A stretch of DNA of 64,000 nt from Flavobacterium sp. N1994 (GTDB taxonomy: Bacteria; Bacteroidota; Bacteroidia; Flavobacteriales; Flavobacteriaceae). The stretch spans positions 558,001-622,000 of the forward strand of contig NZ_CP109999.1 in NCBI RefSeq assembly GCF_025947145.1, given 5' to 3'. Below are positions 45,298-52,469 of the stretch, in pieces (the stretch's first letter is position 1; each line of letters opens with the position of its first letter). A program made the position numbers and the translations under genes. The notes beneath the pieces are model-generated. The model was not told the DNA's origin. It did not search any database and saw only the letters and a list, made by a program, of their open reading frames with translations.

Positions 45298-45343
45298 AAC
45301 AGACTTTGGTTATTTTCCTTTCTTAGCTGTATAGTAATTTCAG

Positions 45344-46069
45344 CTAGACCTCCTTTACTCCCACCACCTGTACACTCTTAGTCCTATCATCTTCCATCGA
45401 TACAAAACCTTTTTTAGTAACTTTATAAAACTGGGTTTCTACTAAAGTTATCATTGTTCCTTCAGCATTAGGTAAACTAGGTAGCTCTAAAACCACCTTT
45501 TCTGGTAAGGAAACTTTACTTTCAAATACCCAATCAGAACTTACTGCTTCATGATTATTTGTTCTAAAGTTATATACTAAGTTATGAACTCTAAATCCAA
45601 CACTATTAGAGTATTTAGTAAAAATAATAGTATTTAAATTTACCTCCAAAGTGTTTTCTAATAACGCATAATCAAGTACCATTTTAGTATCCGGATTAAA
45701 CTCATAGCCAAGCAACAATTCCCTTCCTTCTTGGGTACTAAAGGCAGTAGCTAATTCTCGATTGCCTTTTTCGTTTAGCGTATCATAATTCAATATGCCC
45801 CGCATTTTCTTGGTGAAAGTATTAACTACTACCAAATTGTTTTGTTGGGGTAAAATGCCTTTCAAGGCTACTCGGACTTCTTTGCACAAAGAAGATACAC
45901 GACCAAACTCACTCGCTGTTTTTCTACAATTTTCATATTGAGGTGAAGTTTTAAGTGCTTCTTTGGTAAAACCACTTATTTCACGAAGTATCATCATATC
46001 CCTCAAAGGATAAGCCAGTAAGTCATAAAACCTTGCCTTAAAAAATTCTTTTGTTAAAAGCTTAGCCAT
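45344..46069 (-). CDS. Orphan flavobacterial protein (array-associated family, copy B)
   Basis: A 241-aa protein with no signal peptide, starting MAKLLTKEFFKARFYDLLAY. Like the protein at 6251-6979 it has a S-x-EF-x3-S-x3-K-x2-R-x2-LK helix (TASEFGRVSSLCKEVRVALK) and a central LLLGYEFNPDTK. The C-terminal part is beta-rich, with METQFYK-like VETQFYKVTKKGF and a final SVQVVGVKEV. The overall similarity is low, so the relation is a proposal. It lies after sbtA on the same strand, with a large inverted/tandem repeat between them. Confidence 0.75.
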   Translation of the reverse strand: MAKLLTKEFFKARFYDLLAYPLRDMMILREISGFTKEALKTSPQYENCRKTASEFGRVSSLCKEVRVALKGILPQQNNLVVVNTFTKKMRGILNYDTLNEKGNRELATAFSTQEGRELLLGYEFNPDTKMVLDYALLENTLEVNLNTIIFTKYSNSVGFRVHNLVYNFRTNNHEAVSSDWVFESKVSLPEKVVLELPSLPNAEGTMITLVETQFYKVTKKGFVSMEDDRTKSVQVVGVKEV

Positions 46070-46089
46070 ACTCTATTCTTTTTAAATAC

Positions 46090-46161
46090 CTTTTCTTCGG
46101 GTTTTGTTCGGGTTTTGTTCGGGGTTGTGCTACCCCTTACCGAACAAAACCCGAACAAAAA
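46090..46161 (-). repeat. Array of 11-bp repeats (TTCGG core) folding into a 21-bp inverted repeat
   Basis: Plus-strand units are CTTTTCTTCGG (46090), GTTTTGTTCGG (46101) and GTTTTGTTCGG (46112), then two inverted units CCGAACAAAAC (46140) and CCGAACAAAAA (46151). Bases 46102-46122 and 46140-46160 are perfect 21-bp reverse complements around a 17-bp spacer, itself able to pair (GGGGT / ACCCC). The gene-proximal unit begins CTTTTC, as in the array at 7051. It lies 20 bp before the ATG of the minus-strand gene. Confidence 0.92.
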
Positions 46162-46188
46162 TCGAGCCAAACTATAAAAAACAGTATT

Positions 46189-47148
46189 TTAAGAAAGAAT
46201 GACACTCAAATAGATAGGAAATCCAAGCGTAATATTAAACGGAAAAGTGATAGCCAAGGCCATGGGTAAAAACAATCCCGGATTGGCTTTAGGAGCCACG
46301 ATTTTCATAGCGGCAGGAACCGCAATATAAGAAGCACTGGCAGCTAAGATGGCTAATATGAATCGGTTCCCCACCTCTGTGGTTACTAGCTGACTTAAGT
46401 AAGCCACAACACAACCATTAATCAACGGAATTAGTATGGCGAAGGCTACAGCAAACCAACCACTCTTGAAGAAATCGTTGAGTTTTTTACCACTAACAAT
46501 TCCCATATCCAAAAGGAAAATAGCTAGGAACCCTTTAAAAATATCCGTAGTAAAAGGTTTTATTCCCATCGCTTGTTGTTCGCTGGCCAGCAAGCCTATA
46601 ATCAAACTTCCTAAAATCAATAAGACACTCCCATTGGTTAAGGAATGTTTCAAAACTGAAGATAAGCTGGTTTCAGAGGCACTGTTTTTACTATACATTC
46701 GCATCAAAATCACACCTACTACAATAGCAGGTGCTTCCATAAGCGCCATCACGGCTACCATGTGTCCTCCAAAAGTGTATTTTTGGATTTCTAAAAAAGC
46801 CACCGCAGTCACAAAAGTAACGGCACTAACAGATCCATAAGCTGCTGCAATGGCTCCAGCGTTTTCAATACTGAATTTTCGTTTCAATATGAAAAAGCAA
46901 TATAACGGAATCAATACAGCGATGCTCATACCAAAAATAACCGACCATAAAATAGCTGGAGTGAAATGACTGTGTGCCAATTCTTGTCCGCCTTTAAAGC
47001 CAATAGAAAACAAAAGATACAACGAAATGAATTTGGATGAATTCGGTGGTATTTCTAAATCGCTTTTGAGTCTGGTAGCAATAATACCCAATAAGAAAAA
47101 CAATAAAGCAGGATTCGTTAGATTATCTAAAAGTAAGTTAAGGTTCAT
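46189..47148 (-). CDS. sbtA: Sodium-dependent bicarbonate transporter (SbtA family)
   Basis: A 319-aa inner-membrane permease with about ten helices. SbtA-family features are NPALLFFLLGIIATRLKSDLEIP, split at the helix end, SIGFKGGQELAHS, GSVSAVTFVTAVAFLE, MALMEAPAIVVGVILM and SYIAVPAAMKIVAPKANPG. In cyanobacteria SbtA imports HCO3- with Na+. It is the last gene of an operon with a lipoprotein carbonic anhydrase 38 bases upstream. No PII-like sbtB is adjacent. Confidence 0.9.
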   Translation of the reverse strand: MNLNLLLDNLTNPALLFFLLGIIATRLKSDLEIPPNSSKFISLYLLFSIGFKGGQELAHSHFTPAILWSVIFGMSIAVLIPLYCFFILKRKFSIENAGAIAAAYGSVSAVTFVTAVAFLEIQKYTFGGHMVAVMALMEAPAIVVGVILMRMYSKNSASETSLSSVLKHSLTNGSVLLILGSLIIGLLASEQQAMGIKPFTTDIFKGFLAIFLLDMGIVSGKKLNDFFKSGWFAVAFAILIPLINGCVVAYLSQLVTTEVGNRFILAILAASASYIAVPAAMKIVAPKANPGLFLPMALAITFPFNITLGFPIYLSVILS

Positions 47149-47186
47149 GATATTAGTGTTTTAAAAGAAATTAGTAAAGTATTGGT

Positions 47187-47924
47187 TTAGTCTAAAAACT
47201 GAAGTTCTCCCGTACGAAGGACATAAAAGGCACCTACTATTTTTATTTCGCCTTTTTGCTCCATAGCGCGTAGGATGTCACTTTTGGCTCGTATTTGAGC
47301 AATGGTGTTACGAACATTATTCTGGGCCACTAGTTTTACATAAGCTTCATTCTTGGATGATTTTTCGCCGTCAAAATTTTGACTCATGGCTACTGCTGGT
47401 TTTATATTTTGAAGCATTTCCGTAAGGTTGCCTAGCTTTACATCATCAATAGCTCCTTTTACCGCACCACAATGTTGATGTCCCATGACAATGATAAGTT
47501 TGGCACCAGCTACTTTGCAAGCAAATTCCATACTGCCTAGTAAATCGGTGTTTACAAAATTACCCGCTACCCTACCTACAAAAACATCTCCTATCCCTTG
47601 ATCAAATACATCTTCTACTGGAACTCTACTGTCTACACAACTCAAGACCATAGCTTCTGGATATTGTCCTCCAGTAGCGGCTTTCCTGATGGTTTCTGAA
47701 TGTTGTCTGATGGTAAGCTCACTATTTCGGAAGCGTTCGTTGCCTTCTTTGAATTGTTTCAGCACTTCATCCGGAGTTATAGCTTGCTGTTCTTCTTTGG
47801 TATGCACCGAATGGTTGATGATAGTTGCTTTGGAATAGTCTAAATTGGCTTTCGATTTACAACCACTAAACAGTATGCCTACTGTCATTAAAATCAATAA
47901 TGGAATTCTTTTGTTGTTCATCAT
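47187..47924 (-). CDS. Lipoprotein beta-carbonic anhydrase
   Basis: Interconverts CO2 and HCO3-. The 245-aa protein carries a lipoprotein signal (MMNNKRIPLLILMTVGILFSGC) with Cys22 as the likely lipidation site, so it acts outside the cytosol. The beta-CA zinc residues are in VLSCVDSRVP (Cys, Asp-Arg dyad) and MGHQHCGAV (His, Cys). The family is usually cytosolic; export here fits a periplasmic role of hydrating CO2 next to the SbtA permease. It starts 17 bases after the Sua5 gene. Confidence 0.9.
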   Translation of the reverse strand: MMNNKRIPLLILMTVGILFSGCKSKANLDYSKATIINHSVHTKEEQQAITPDEVLKQFKEGNERFRNSELTIRQHSETIRKAATGGQYPEAMVLSCVDSRVPVEDVFDQGIGDVFVGRVAGNFVNTDLLGSMEFACKVAGAKLIIVMGHQHCGAVKGAIDDVKLGNLTEMLQNIKPAVAMSQNFDGEKSSKNEAYVKLVAQNNVRNTIAQIRAKSDILRAMEQKGEIKIVGAFYVLRTGELQFLD

Positions 47925-47941
47925 TAGTATTAGTTTAGTTT

Positions 47942-48907
47942 TTAAATTGTATTCTTAGCCGTAGCCGCTCTTTTTAGTCTGTCGTTAATAGCTCTTCCGA
48001 GTTGATTGTCAGGAAACCGTTCTACCAGAATCACATCGAGTGGTAAAGCATCTAATCGGTGGAGAGCTGCATATAAATTAGCTGCCGCTTCTTTTAAATT
48101 GCCTTGCTCAGAGAGTATTTCTTGATGTACTATCTTTTCATCTGTTATTTTCGTGTCAAAAAGCAATAGTCCTATTCGTTTCCCTTGATGTAAATGGAGG
48201 ACTTCTTTTACATTGGAAGTCATTATCGTTTTGGTATTTGGGGCATAATGCCTAGCCATCATTCCGGGGGCGTTGGGATGTTGTTCTTCGAAATTTTTGA
48301 TAGCGATAGGTCCAATTTCATTTTCAATGTCTTCTAGCGCAATAGCGCCTAATCGGTATAAAATAGGCTGATGGTTTTCAAATCCGATGATGGTCGATTC
48401 TAATCCGTTTTGACAACTTCCTCCATCCAAAACCATAGGCAATTTTTCTTGAAAATAATGATCCACATGAGAGGCTGATGTTGGGCTTATACAACCAAAG
48501 GGATTAGCACTGGGTGCTGCCAAAGGAAAAGGTAATAATTGTAATAATTTAAGCGTTAGCGGATGATTGGGCATTCGTATGGCAACGGTGTCTTTTCCTC
48601 CTGTTATGATAGTAGGCACCGTTTCCTTTTTCTTCAACACTAAAGTTAAAGAGCCTGGCCAAAATTTGTCCATTAGTTTTTGAGCCAATTCAGATACATC
48701 AATAGTTAAATCTTCTACTTGATCCCTACTGCCAATATGCACAATGAGTGGATTCACCAGGGGTCGATTTTTTAAAGCAAAGATGTTGCTGATGGCTTTT
48801 TCACTATATATATTACCCGCCAAGCCATATACTGTTTCCGTAGGAATGGCAACATTTTGATTATGGTATAGTAATTGGGCCGCTTGATATAGGTCGGTAC
48901 TAATCAT
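47942..48907 (-). CDS. L-threonylcarbamoyladenylate synthase (Sua5 type)
   Basis: Makes threonylcarbamoyl-AMP from threonine, ATP and bicarbonate, the first step of tRNA t6A37. The 321-aa protein has a YrdC domain (AIPTETVYGLAG, ALKNRPLVNPLIVHI, WPGSLTLVLKK, AIRMPNHP, PSANPFGCISPTSA) and a C-terminal Sua5 domain from about residue 215 (PGMMARHYAPNTK). This is the long Sua5 form rather than the short TsaC. It sits inside an operon for bicarbonate uptake, which is notable because bicarbonate is its substrate. Confidence 0.92.
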   Translation of the reverse strand: MISTDLYQAAQLLYHNQNVAIPTETVYGLAGNIYSEKAISNIFALKNRPLVNPLIVHIGSRDQVEDLTIDVSELAQKLMDKFWPGSLTLVLKKKETVPTIITGGKDTVAIRMPNHPLTLKLLQLLPFPLAAPSANPFGCISPTSASHVDHYFQEKLPMVLDGGSCQNGLESTIIGFENHQPILYRLGAIALEDIENEIGPIAIKNFEEQHPNAPGMMARHYAPNTKTIMTSNVKEVLHLHQGKRIGLLLFDTKITDEKIVHQEILSEQGNLKEAAANLYAALHRLDALPLDVILVERFPDNQLGRAINDRLKRAATAKNTI

Positions 48908-48918
48908 AGTAATTTAAA

Positions 48919-49755
48919 TTAGGGGTTACATAAGTCACAATAAGTGGGGTCTTCTTTGGTTTTTTGATGAGGATATAACACCTCATGGCTATAGTTGCAT
49001 TTTTTACAGGTGTATAAAAAACTAAGTGTAGAGGCTGTTGGAGTATTACACCAACTGCAGGGCAATCCGGGTAAAGCTTTTGAAACCGTAAAACCAGGTG
49101 TTGCACAGTCAGGACATTTTGATAATAGGGCTTGCAAAAGTTTTTGAGCGGTTTTTTCGATTACCTTCATTCGGGTTGGGTTGCAATGGGCTCGCATATC
49201 AGTCTCCACATAAGCGCTACCATAGGCCTCTTTAAAGTCTTGAAAATGTCTTTTTAAATCTGCCAGATTCGTAATTCCTTTTTCTACTTGGCTGTAATCT
49301 TCTTCAGCGGGTTTTAATATGAGTCCGTGTGAAGGAAAATTAACGCGTTTGGCAAACTCAAGTAAATCAGGTTCATTAGTAATGGTTGCTGCGCTAAAAT
49401 TGGTGTCCATGCTAATCTCTCGCACTACTATTTCTAAATCGTTTTTAGTATCCATCAGCATCATTAGTTCCTCATCCGCTGCCGCAAAAAAAACCGATGG
49501 ATGAGCGCCAAACGAACCTTCACTAGCGATAACCAAATCAGCATGATTCTTTCCCATAGCAAGGAGGCATTTATTTCGAAGAGTCGTCAGCGCATCATCT
49601 TTTCTTGGAACTTCTCCAGAGAAGGTCCCTAAAGCATCGGTATCAAATTTATCCGTGACAAAACAGGAGACGCCCAGTTCTTTTTCAAACAGCGGAGCAA
49701 TGACTTGCTCTTTATGATGTTTTGTTGCGATAAGTAATTTTCGGTTCAAGAACAT
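48919..49755 (-). CDS. DUF6671-like protein with two C-terminal zinc ribbons
   Basis: A 278-aa cytosolic protein. The N-terminal 200 residues contain KLLIATKHHKEQVIAPLFEK, FDTDALGTFSGEVPR, LVIASEGSFGAHPS, FFAAADEELMML and DMRAHCNPTRM; I recall these as DUF6671. The C terminus has Cys pairs CPDC, CSWC, CKKC and CDLC, which would form zinc ribbons. An enzymatic or nucleic-acid role is possible but unknown. Its ATG overlaps the stop of the 94-aa gene by one base, indicating coupled translation. Confidence 0.8.
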   Translation of the reverse strand: MFLNRKLLIATKHHKEQVIAPLFEKELGVSCFVTDKFDTDALGTFSGEVPRKDDALTTLRNKCLLAMGKNHADLVIASEGSFGAHPSVFFAAADEELMMLMDTKNDLEIVVREISMDTNFSAATITNEPDLLEFAKRVNFPSHGLILKPAEEDYSQVEKGITNLADLKRHFQDFKEAYGSAYVETDMRAHCNPTRMKVIEKTAQKLLQALLSKCPDCATPGFTVSKALPGLPCSWCNTPTASTLSFLYTCKKCNYSHEVLYPHQKTKEDPTYCDLCNP

Positions 49756-50039
49756 TATTTAGTAATTTCGATAGCGATACTACTTTTAATAACTAAATGG
49801 CATCCTTTTTCTTTAGCCATAGCAATAAATGATTTCATATCATTTTTGGTTGCTATCAACTCCGAAATGCGTTTTTTAGAATGTTCAATATTTCGGTCAC
49901 TACGGACAAAGTGGCTAAAGTCATCCAAATTATGATAGTTAATTTTACTGGTAATAAGATTCGTCAGTACAGCATTGGCCTCATCTGGGCTAAAAATGCC
50001 ATCTATAAGTTGGAATTCTTTTTTTTCTATGGCTTCCAT
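49755..50039 (-). CDS. 94-aa hypothetical protein, first gene of the bicarbonate operon
   Basis: A 94-aa protein without signal or membrane segments, with the core EFQLIDGIFSPDEANAVLTN, a middle NLDDFSHFVRSDRNIEHSKKR and an end HLVIKSSIAIEITK. I do not recognise it by name. It is similar in size to the PII-like regulator SbtB that partners SbtA in cyanobacteria, but the PII nucleotide-binding loops are not visible, so I do not assign it. It stands divergent from the lysR gene and overlaps the DUF6671 gene by one base. Confidence 0.7.
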   Translation of the reverse strand: MEAIEKKEFQLIDGIFSPDEANAVLTNLITSKINYHNLDDFSHFVRSDRNIEHSKKRISELIATKNDMKSFIAMAKEKGCHLVIKSSIAIEITK

Positions 50040-50080
50040 TAATTAGTTGTTTTAAAAACTCATGGCAAAATTGTGCATTA

Positions 50081-50117
50081 TATATCATATATTTTTATTT
50101 ATATTTGTTATGATATA
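50081..50117. promoter_or_regulatory. Inverted repeat flanking the lysR -7 box, candidate LysR operator
   Basis: Perfect 9-bp arms TATATCATA (50081-50089) and TATGATATA (50109-50117), 19 bases apart. The -7 element TATATTTG (50100-50107) lies between the arms. This is within the 92-bp divergent gap, a classic layout for an autoregulating LysR protein. Confidence 0.6.
50100..50107 (+). promoter_or_regulatory. lysR -7 promoter element (TATATTTG)
   Basis: Exact TAnnTTTG 24 bases before the lysR ATG, enclosed by the inverted repeat. Confidence 0.6.
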
Positions 50118-50131
50118 CATAAACATTATTT

Positions 50132-51055
50132 ATGAATTATACGTTACATCAGTTGCAAGTGTTTTTAAAAATCACACAAACCAAAAGCATCACGAAAGCT
50201 GCAGAAGAACTGCATTTGACCCAACCCGCAGTATCCATTCAGTTAAAAAATTTGCAAGATCAATTTGAAATTCCGCTAACAGAAGTGATTGGCAGACAAT
50301 TGTATGTAACCGAATTTGGTAAAGAAATTGCTTTAGCTGCTGAGAATATTATCAATGAAGTTTATAACATCAACTACAAAACCTTTGCCTTTAAAGGAGT
50401 GCTTAGTGGTAAGTTAAAAATATCCGTAGTGTCTACAGGGAAATATGTACTACCTTATTTCTTATCGGATTTTATGAATAAAAATACCGGGATTGAGCTG
50501 GAAATGGATGTGACCAATAAATTGAAAGTGGTCAATTCGCTAAAGAATAATGAGGTCGATTTTGCTTTAGTATCTACTGTTCCTTCAGGAGTTGAAGTGG
50601 AATCAGAAGTACTCTTAACCAATAAATTATTTTTGGTAGCCAATAAAAACAGTGCTTTTCCAGATGTTAAGAAAACTGATCAGTTCCTATCTAACACACC
50701 ACTAATTTATAGAGAAGAAGGCTCGGCCACCCGAATTGCGATGGAGCAGTATTTAAGTCAACAAGGCATTGAAGCCAAAATGAAATTGCAGCTTACCTCC
50801 AACGAGGCAGTAAAACAAGCGGTAATTGCAGGGTTAGGTGTTTCCATTATGCCCTTGATAGGATTAAAAAACGAACTAGAGCATGGTACAATTAAAATTA
50901 TATCTTCTAAAAAACTGCCTATAGTGACTAACTGGACCCTTATTTGGCTAAAAAGTAAAAAAATGAGTCCAGCAGCGACTGCTTATTTAGCGTTTATTCG
51001 ACAAGAAAAAGATAGAATTACAAGCGAACATTTTTCTTGGATAGATAGCTATTAA
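50132..51055 (+). CDS. LysR-family regulator, CbbR/CmpR-like
   Basis: A 307-aa transcription factor. The N-terminal winged helix reads TLHQLQVFLKITQTKSITKA, then AEELHLTQPAVSIQLKNLQD, closest in my reading to CbbR/CmpR regulators of carbon fixation and bicarbonate uptake. A periplasmic-binding-like effector domain follows from about residue 90 (GKLKISVVSTGKYVLPYFLS). It is divergent from the operon of DUF6671, Sua5, carbonic anhydrase and sbtA, so these are its probable targets. Confidence 0.9.
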   Translation: MNYTLHQLQVFLKITQTKSITKAAEELHLTQPAVSIQLKNLQDQFEIPLTEVIGRQLYVTEFGKEIALAAENIINEVYNINYKTFAFKGVLSGKLKISVVSTGKYVLPYFLSDFMNKNTGIELEMDVTNKLKVVNSLKNNEVDFALVSTVPSGVEVESEVLLTNKLFLVANKNSAFPDVKKTDQFLSNTPLIYREEGSATRIAMEQYLSQQGIEAKMKLQLTSNEAVKQAVIAGLGVSIMPLIGLKNELEHGTIKIISSKKLPIVTNWTLIWLKSKKMSPAATAYLAFIRQEKDRITSEHFSWIDSY

Positions 51056-51083
51056 CACTTTGATTCAAATCTCAATCCCGTTC

Positions 51084-52469
51084 TTATGGATTTCCCATGA
51101 TACTATACAAAGCGGCATTGGATTCAAAAAAACGGTTTTCTATTTGGAGTTGCGCTAGTTGTGCTGAGACTAAATTGTTCTCTCTAGTATTGATTAAAAA
51201 AAGAGAACTTTCGCCAAAAGAAAAGAGCCTATCTTCTGAAGCCAGCATAGTTTCGTTGTCTTTGGCTAAACGAACAATTAGTTCTCGTTGCTTTTCTAAA
51301 GATTGAATTTCTGTTTGTTGTCCTTTTATTTTATTGCTCAACTGCAGCCGTTCCAAATCTAAATTGAATTGAATGTCTTGAAGTTTATACTTAGTCAATT
51401 GCAAACTACCTCGCTCTTTGCGTAAAAACAAAGGGAAAGAAAAGTTAACCCCTACTTTATAATCTTGAAACCTATAGTTGTCAATATAACTGGGCTCAGA
51501 CAAATAGGAATACCCTAAGTTTATTTTAGGCAAAAGCATATTCTTTTTGAGTTTAAGTTCTATGCCTAACATTTCTATTTTACTTTGGAGCGCGTTTATC
51601 TTTGGATGTTTTTCTAGGGTTTGATTGGCCATCATTAAGTCATTAATTCGCAAGGTTTCTTTTATGGTGGCAATCAAGTTTTCTTCAGGAATAATATCAT
51701 CTTGCAACTCCAGAGGAATATTATTTTCTAGCCAAAGGAAGTTAGAGAATTCTAATTTGGTCTTAGTCAATTTCAATTTAGATTCTTCCAAACTCAACAT
51801 ACGGTTTCTGACGATAATACCCGCTTCAACACTATCAATAGCAGGTTTATCGCCCTGTTCTATCAATTTGGCAATCCCTTTAAAACGTTCTTGGGCATTG
51901 GTTAAATATTTTTGATAGAGTTGTACCTCACTGAAGTTCCGCTTCCAATTAAAATAAGCTTTAGATGCTTCTTGTAGCAACGCCACTGCCGTCAAATTTC
52001 TCTCGGCTTGACTCAATTGTACTTGAACCTTAGCTCTTCGTAAATCCGCCATTCGTTGATTAATTAACAGCCCTTGACCAAGAGGAACGGAAATTCCCAA
52101 TGAGGTTAATCCCTGATTAGGAACTGTATTTTCTGGGTTAAGGTATATGCCATCATTGTTATCAAATCCGGCTTTGATTTCTATACCATACCAGGTTGGG
52201 ATTTTAAAACTGCTATTGAGCAAGGAGTAGTAGTTATTGTTTTTGAATTGCTTGTGCTCATAATCTACTTCAATCTTAGGATCAAAACCACCACGCGCCA
52301 TCATTAAATTGGCTTGAGCCGAACTGATTTGTAGATTGGCACTTTTAACCAAAGGATGGTATTTTTTGACATAGCCTAAAAACTCATCGAAGGTAAGCTC
52401 TTTGGAAACATTGGCTTGACTCCATGCAGAAAGACTGAAAAGAAGAATTCCTAAAACAAATGCTTTCAT
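51084..52469 (-). CDS. TolC-family outer-membrane efflux protein
   Basis: A 461-aa outer-membrane channel with signal peptide MKAFVLGILLFSLSAWSQ. It has two repeats of long coiled helices (SSAQANLMMARGGFDP and later EMLGIELKLKKNMLLPKIN), with short strand pairs between them typical of OEP/TolC. It is the last gene of the TetR-ABC-HlyD-TolC operon; its start overlaps the stop of the HlyD gene (TAATG). It serves as the exit duct for the exporter. Confidence 0.88.
   Translation of the reverse strand: MKAFVLGILLFSLSAWSQANVSKELTFDEFLGYVKKYHPLVKSANLQISSAQANLMMARGGFDPKIEVDYEHKQFKNNNYYSLLNSSFKIPTWYGIEIKAGFDNNDGIYLNPENTVPNQGLTSLGISVPLGQGLLINQRMADLRRAKVQVQLSQAERNLTAVALLQEASKAYFNWKRNFSEVQLYQKYLTNAQERFKGIAKLIEQGDKPAIDSVEAGIIVRNRMLSLEESKLKLTKTKLEFSNFLWLENNIPLELQDDIIPEENLIATIKETLRINDLMMANQTLEKHPKINALQSKIEMLGIELKLKKNMLLPKINLGYSYLSEPSYIDNYRFQDYKVGVNFSFPLFLRKERGSLQLTKYKLQDIQFNLDLERLQLSNKIKGQQTEIQSLEKQRELIVRLAKDNETMLASEDRLFSFGESSLFLINTRENNLVSAQLAQLQIENRFFESNAALYSIMGNP

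Noticed and set aside
46102..46160. Long inverted repeat as an sbtA terminator
   Set aside because: There is no T-run after the stem in the sbtA direction, the stem is built of 11-bp repeats, and the same layout occurs at 7051 where no gene needs terminating.
49755..50039. 94-aa protein as an SbtB (PII-like) partner of SbtA
   Set aside because: Size and operon would fit, but no PII-type nucleotide-binding loop can be seen and it is separated from sbtA by three genes.
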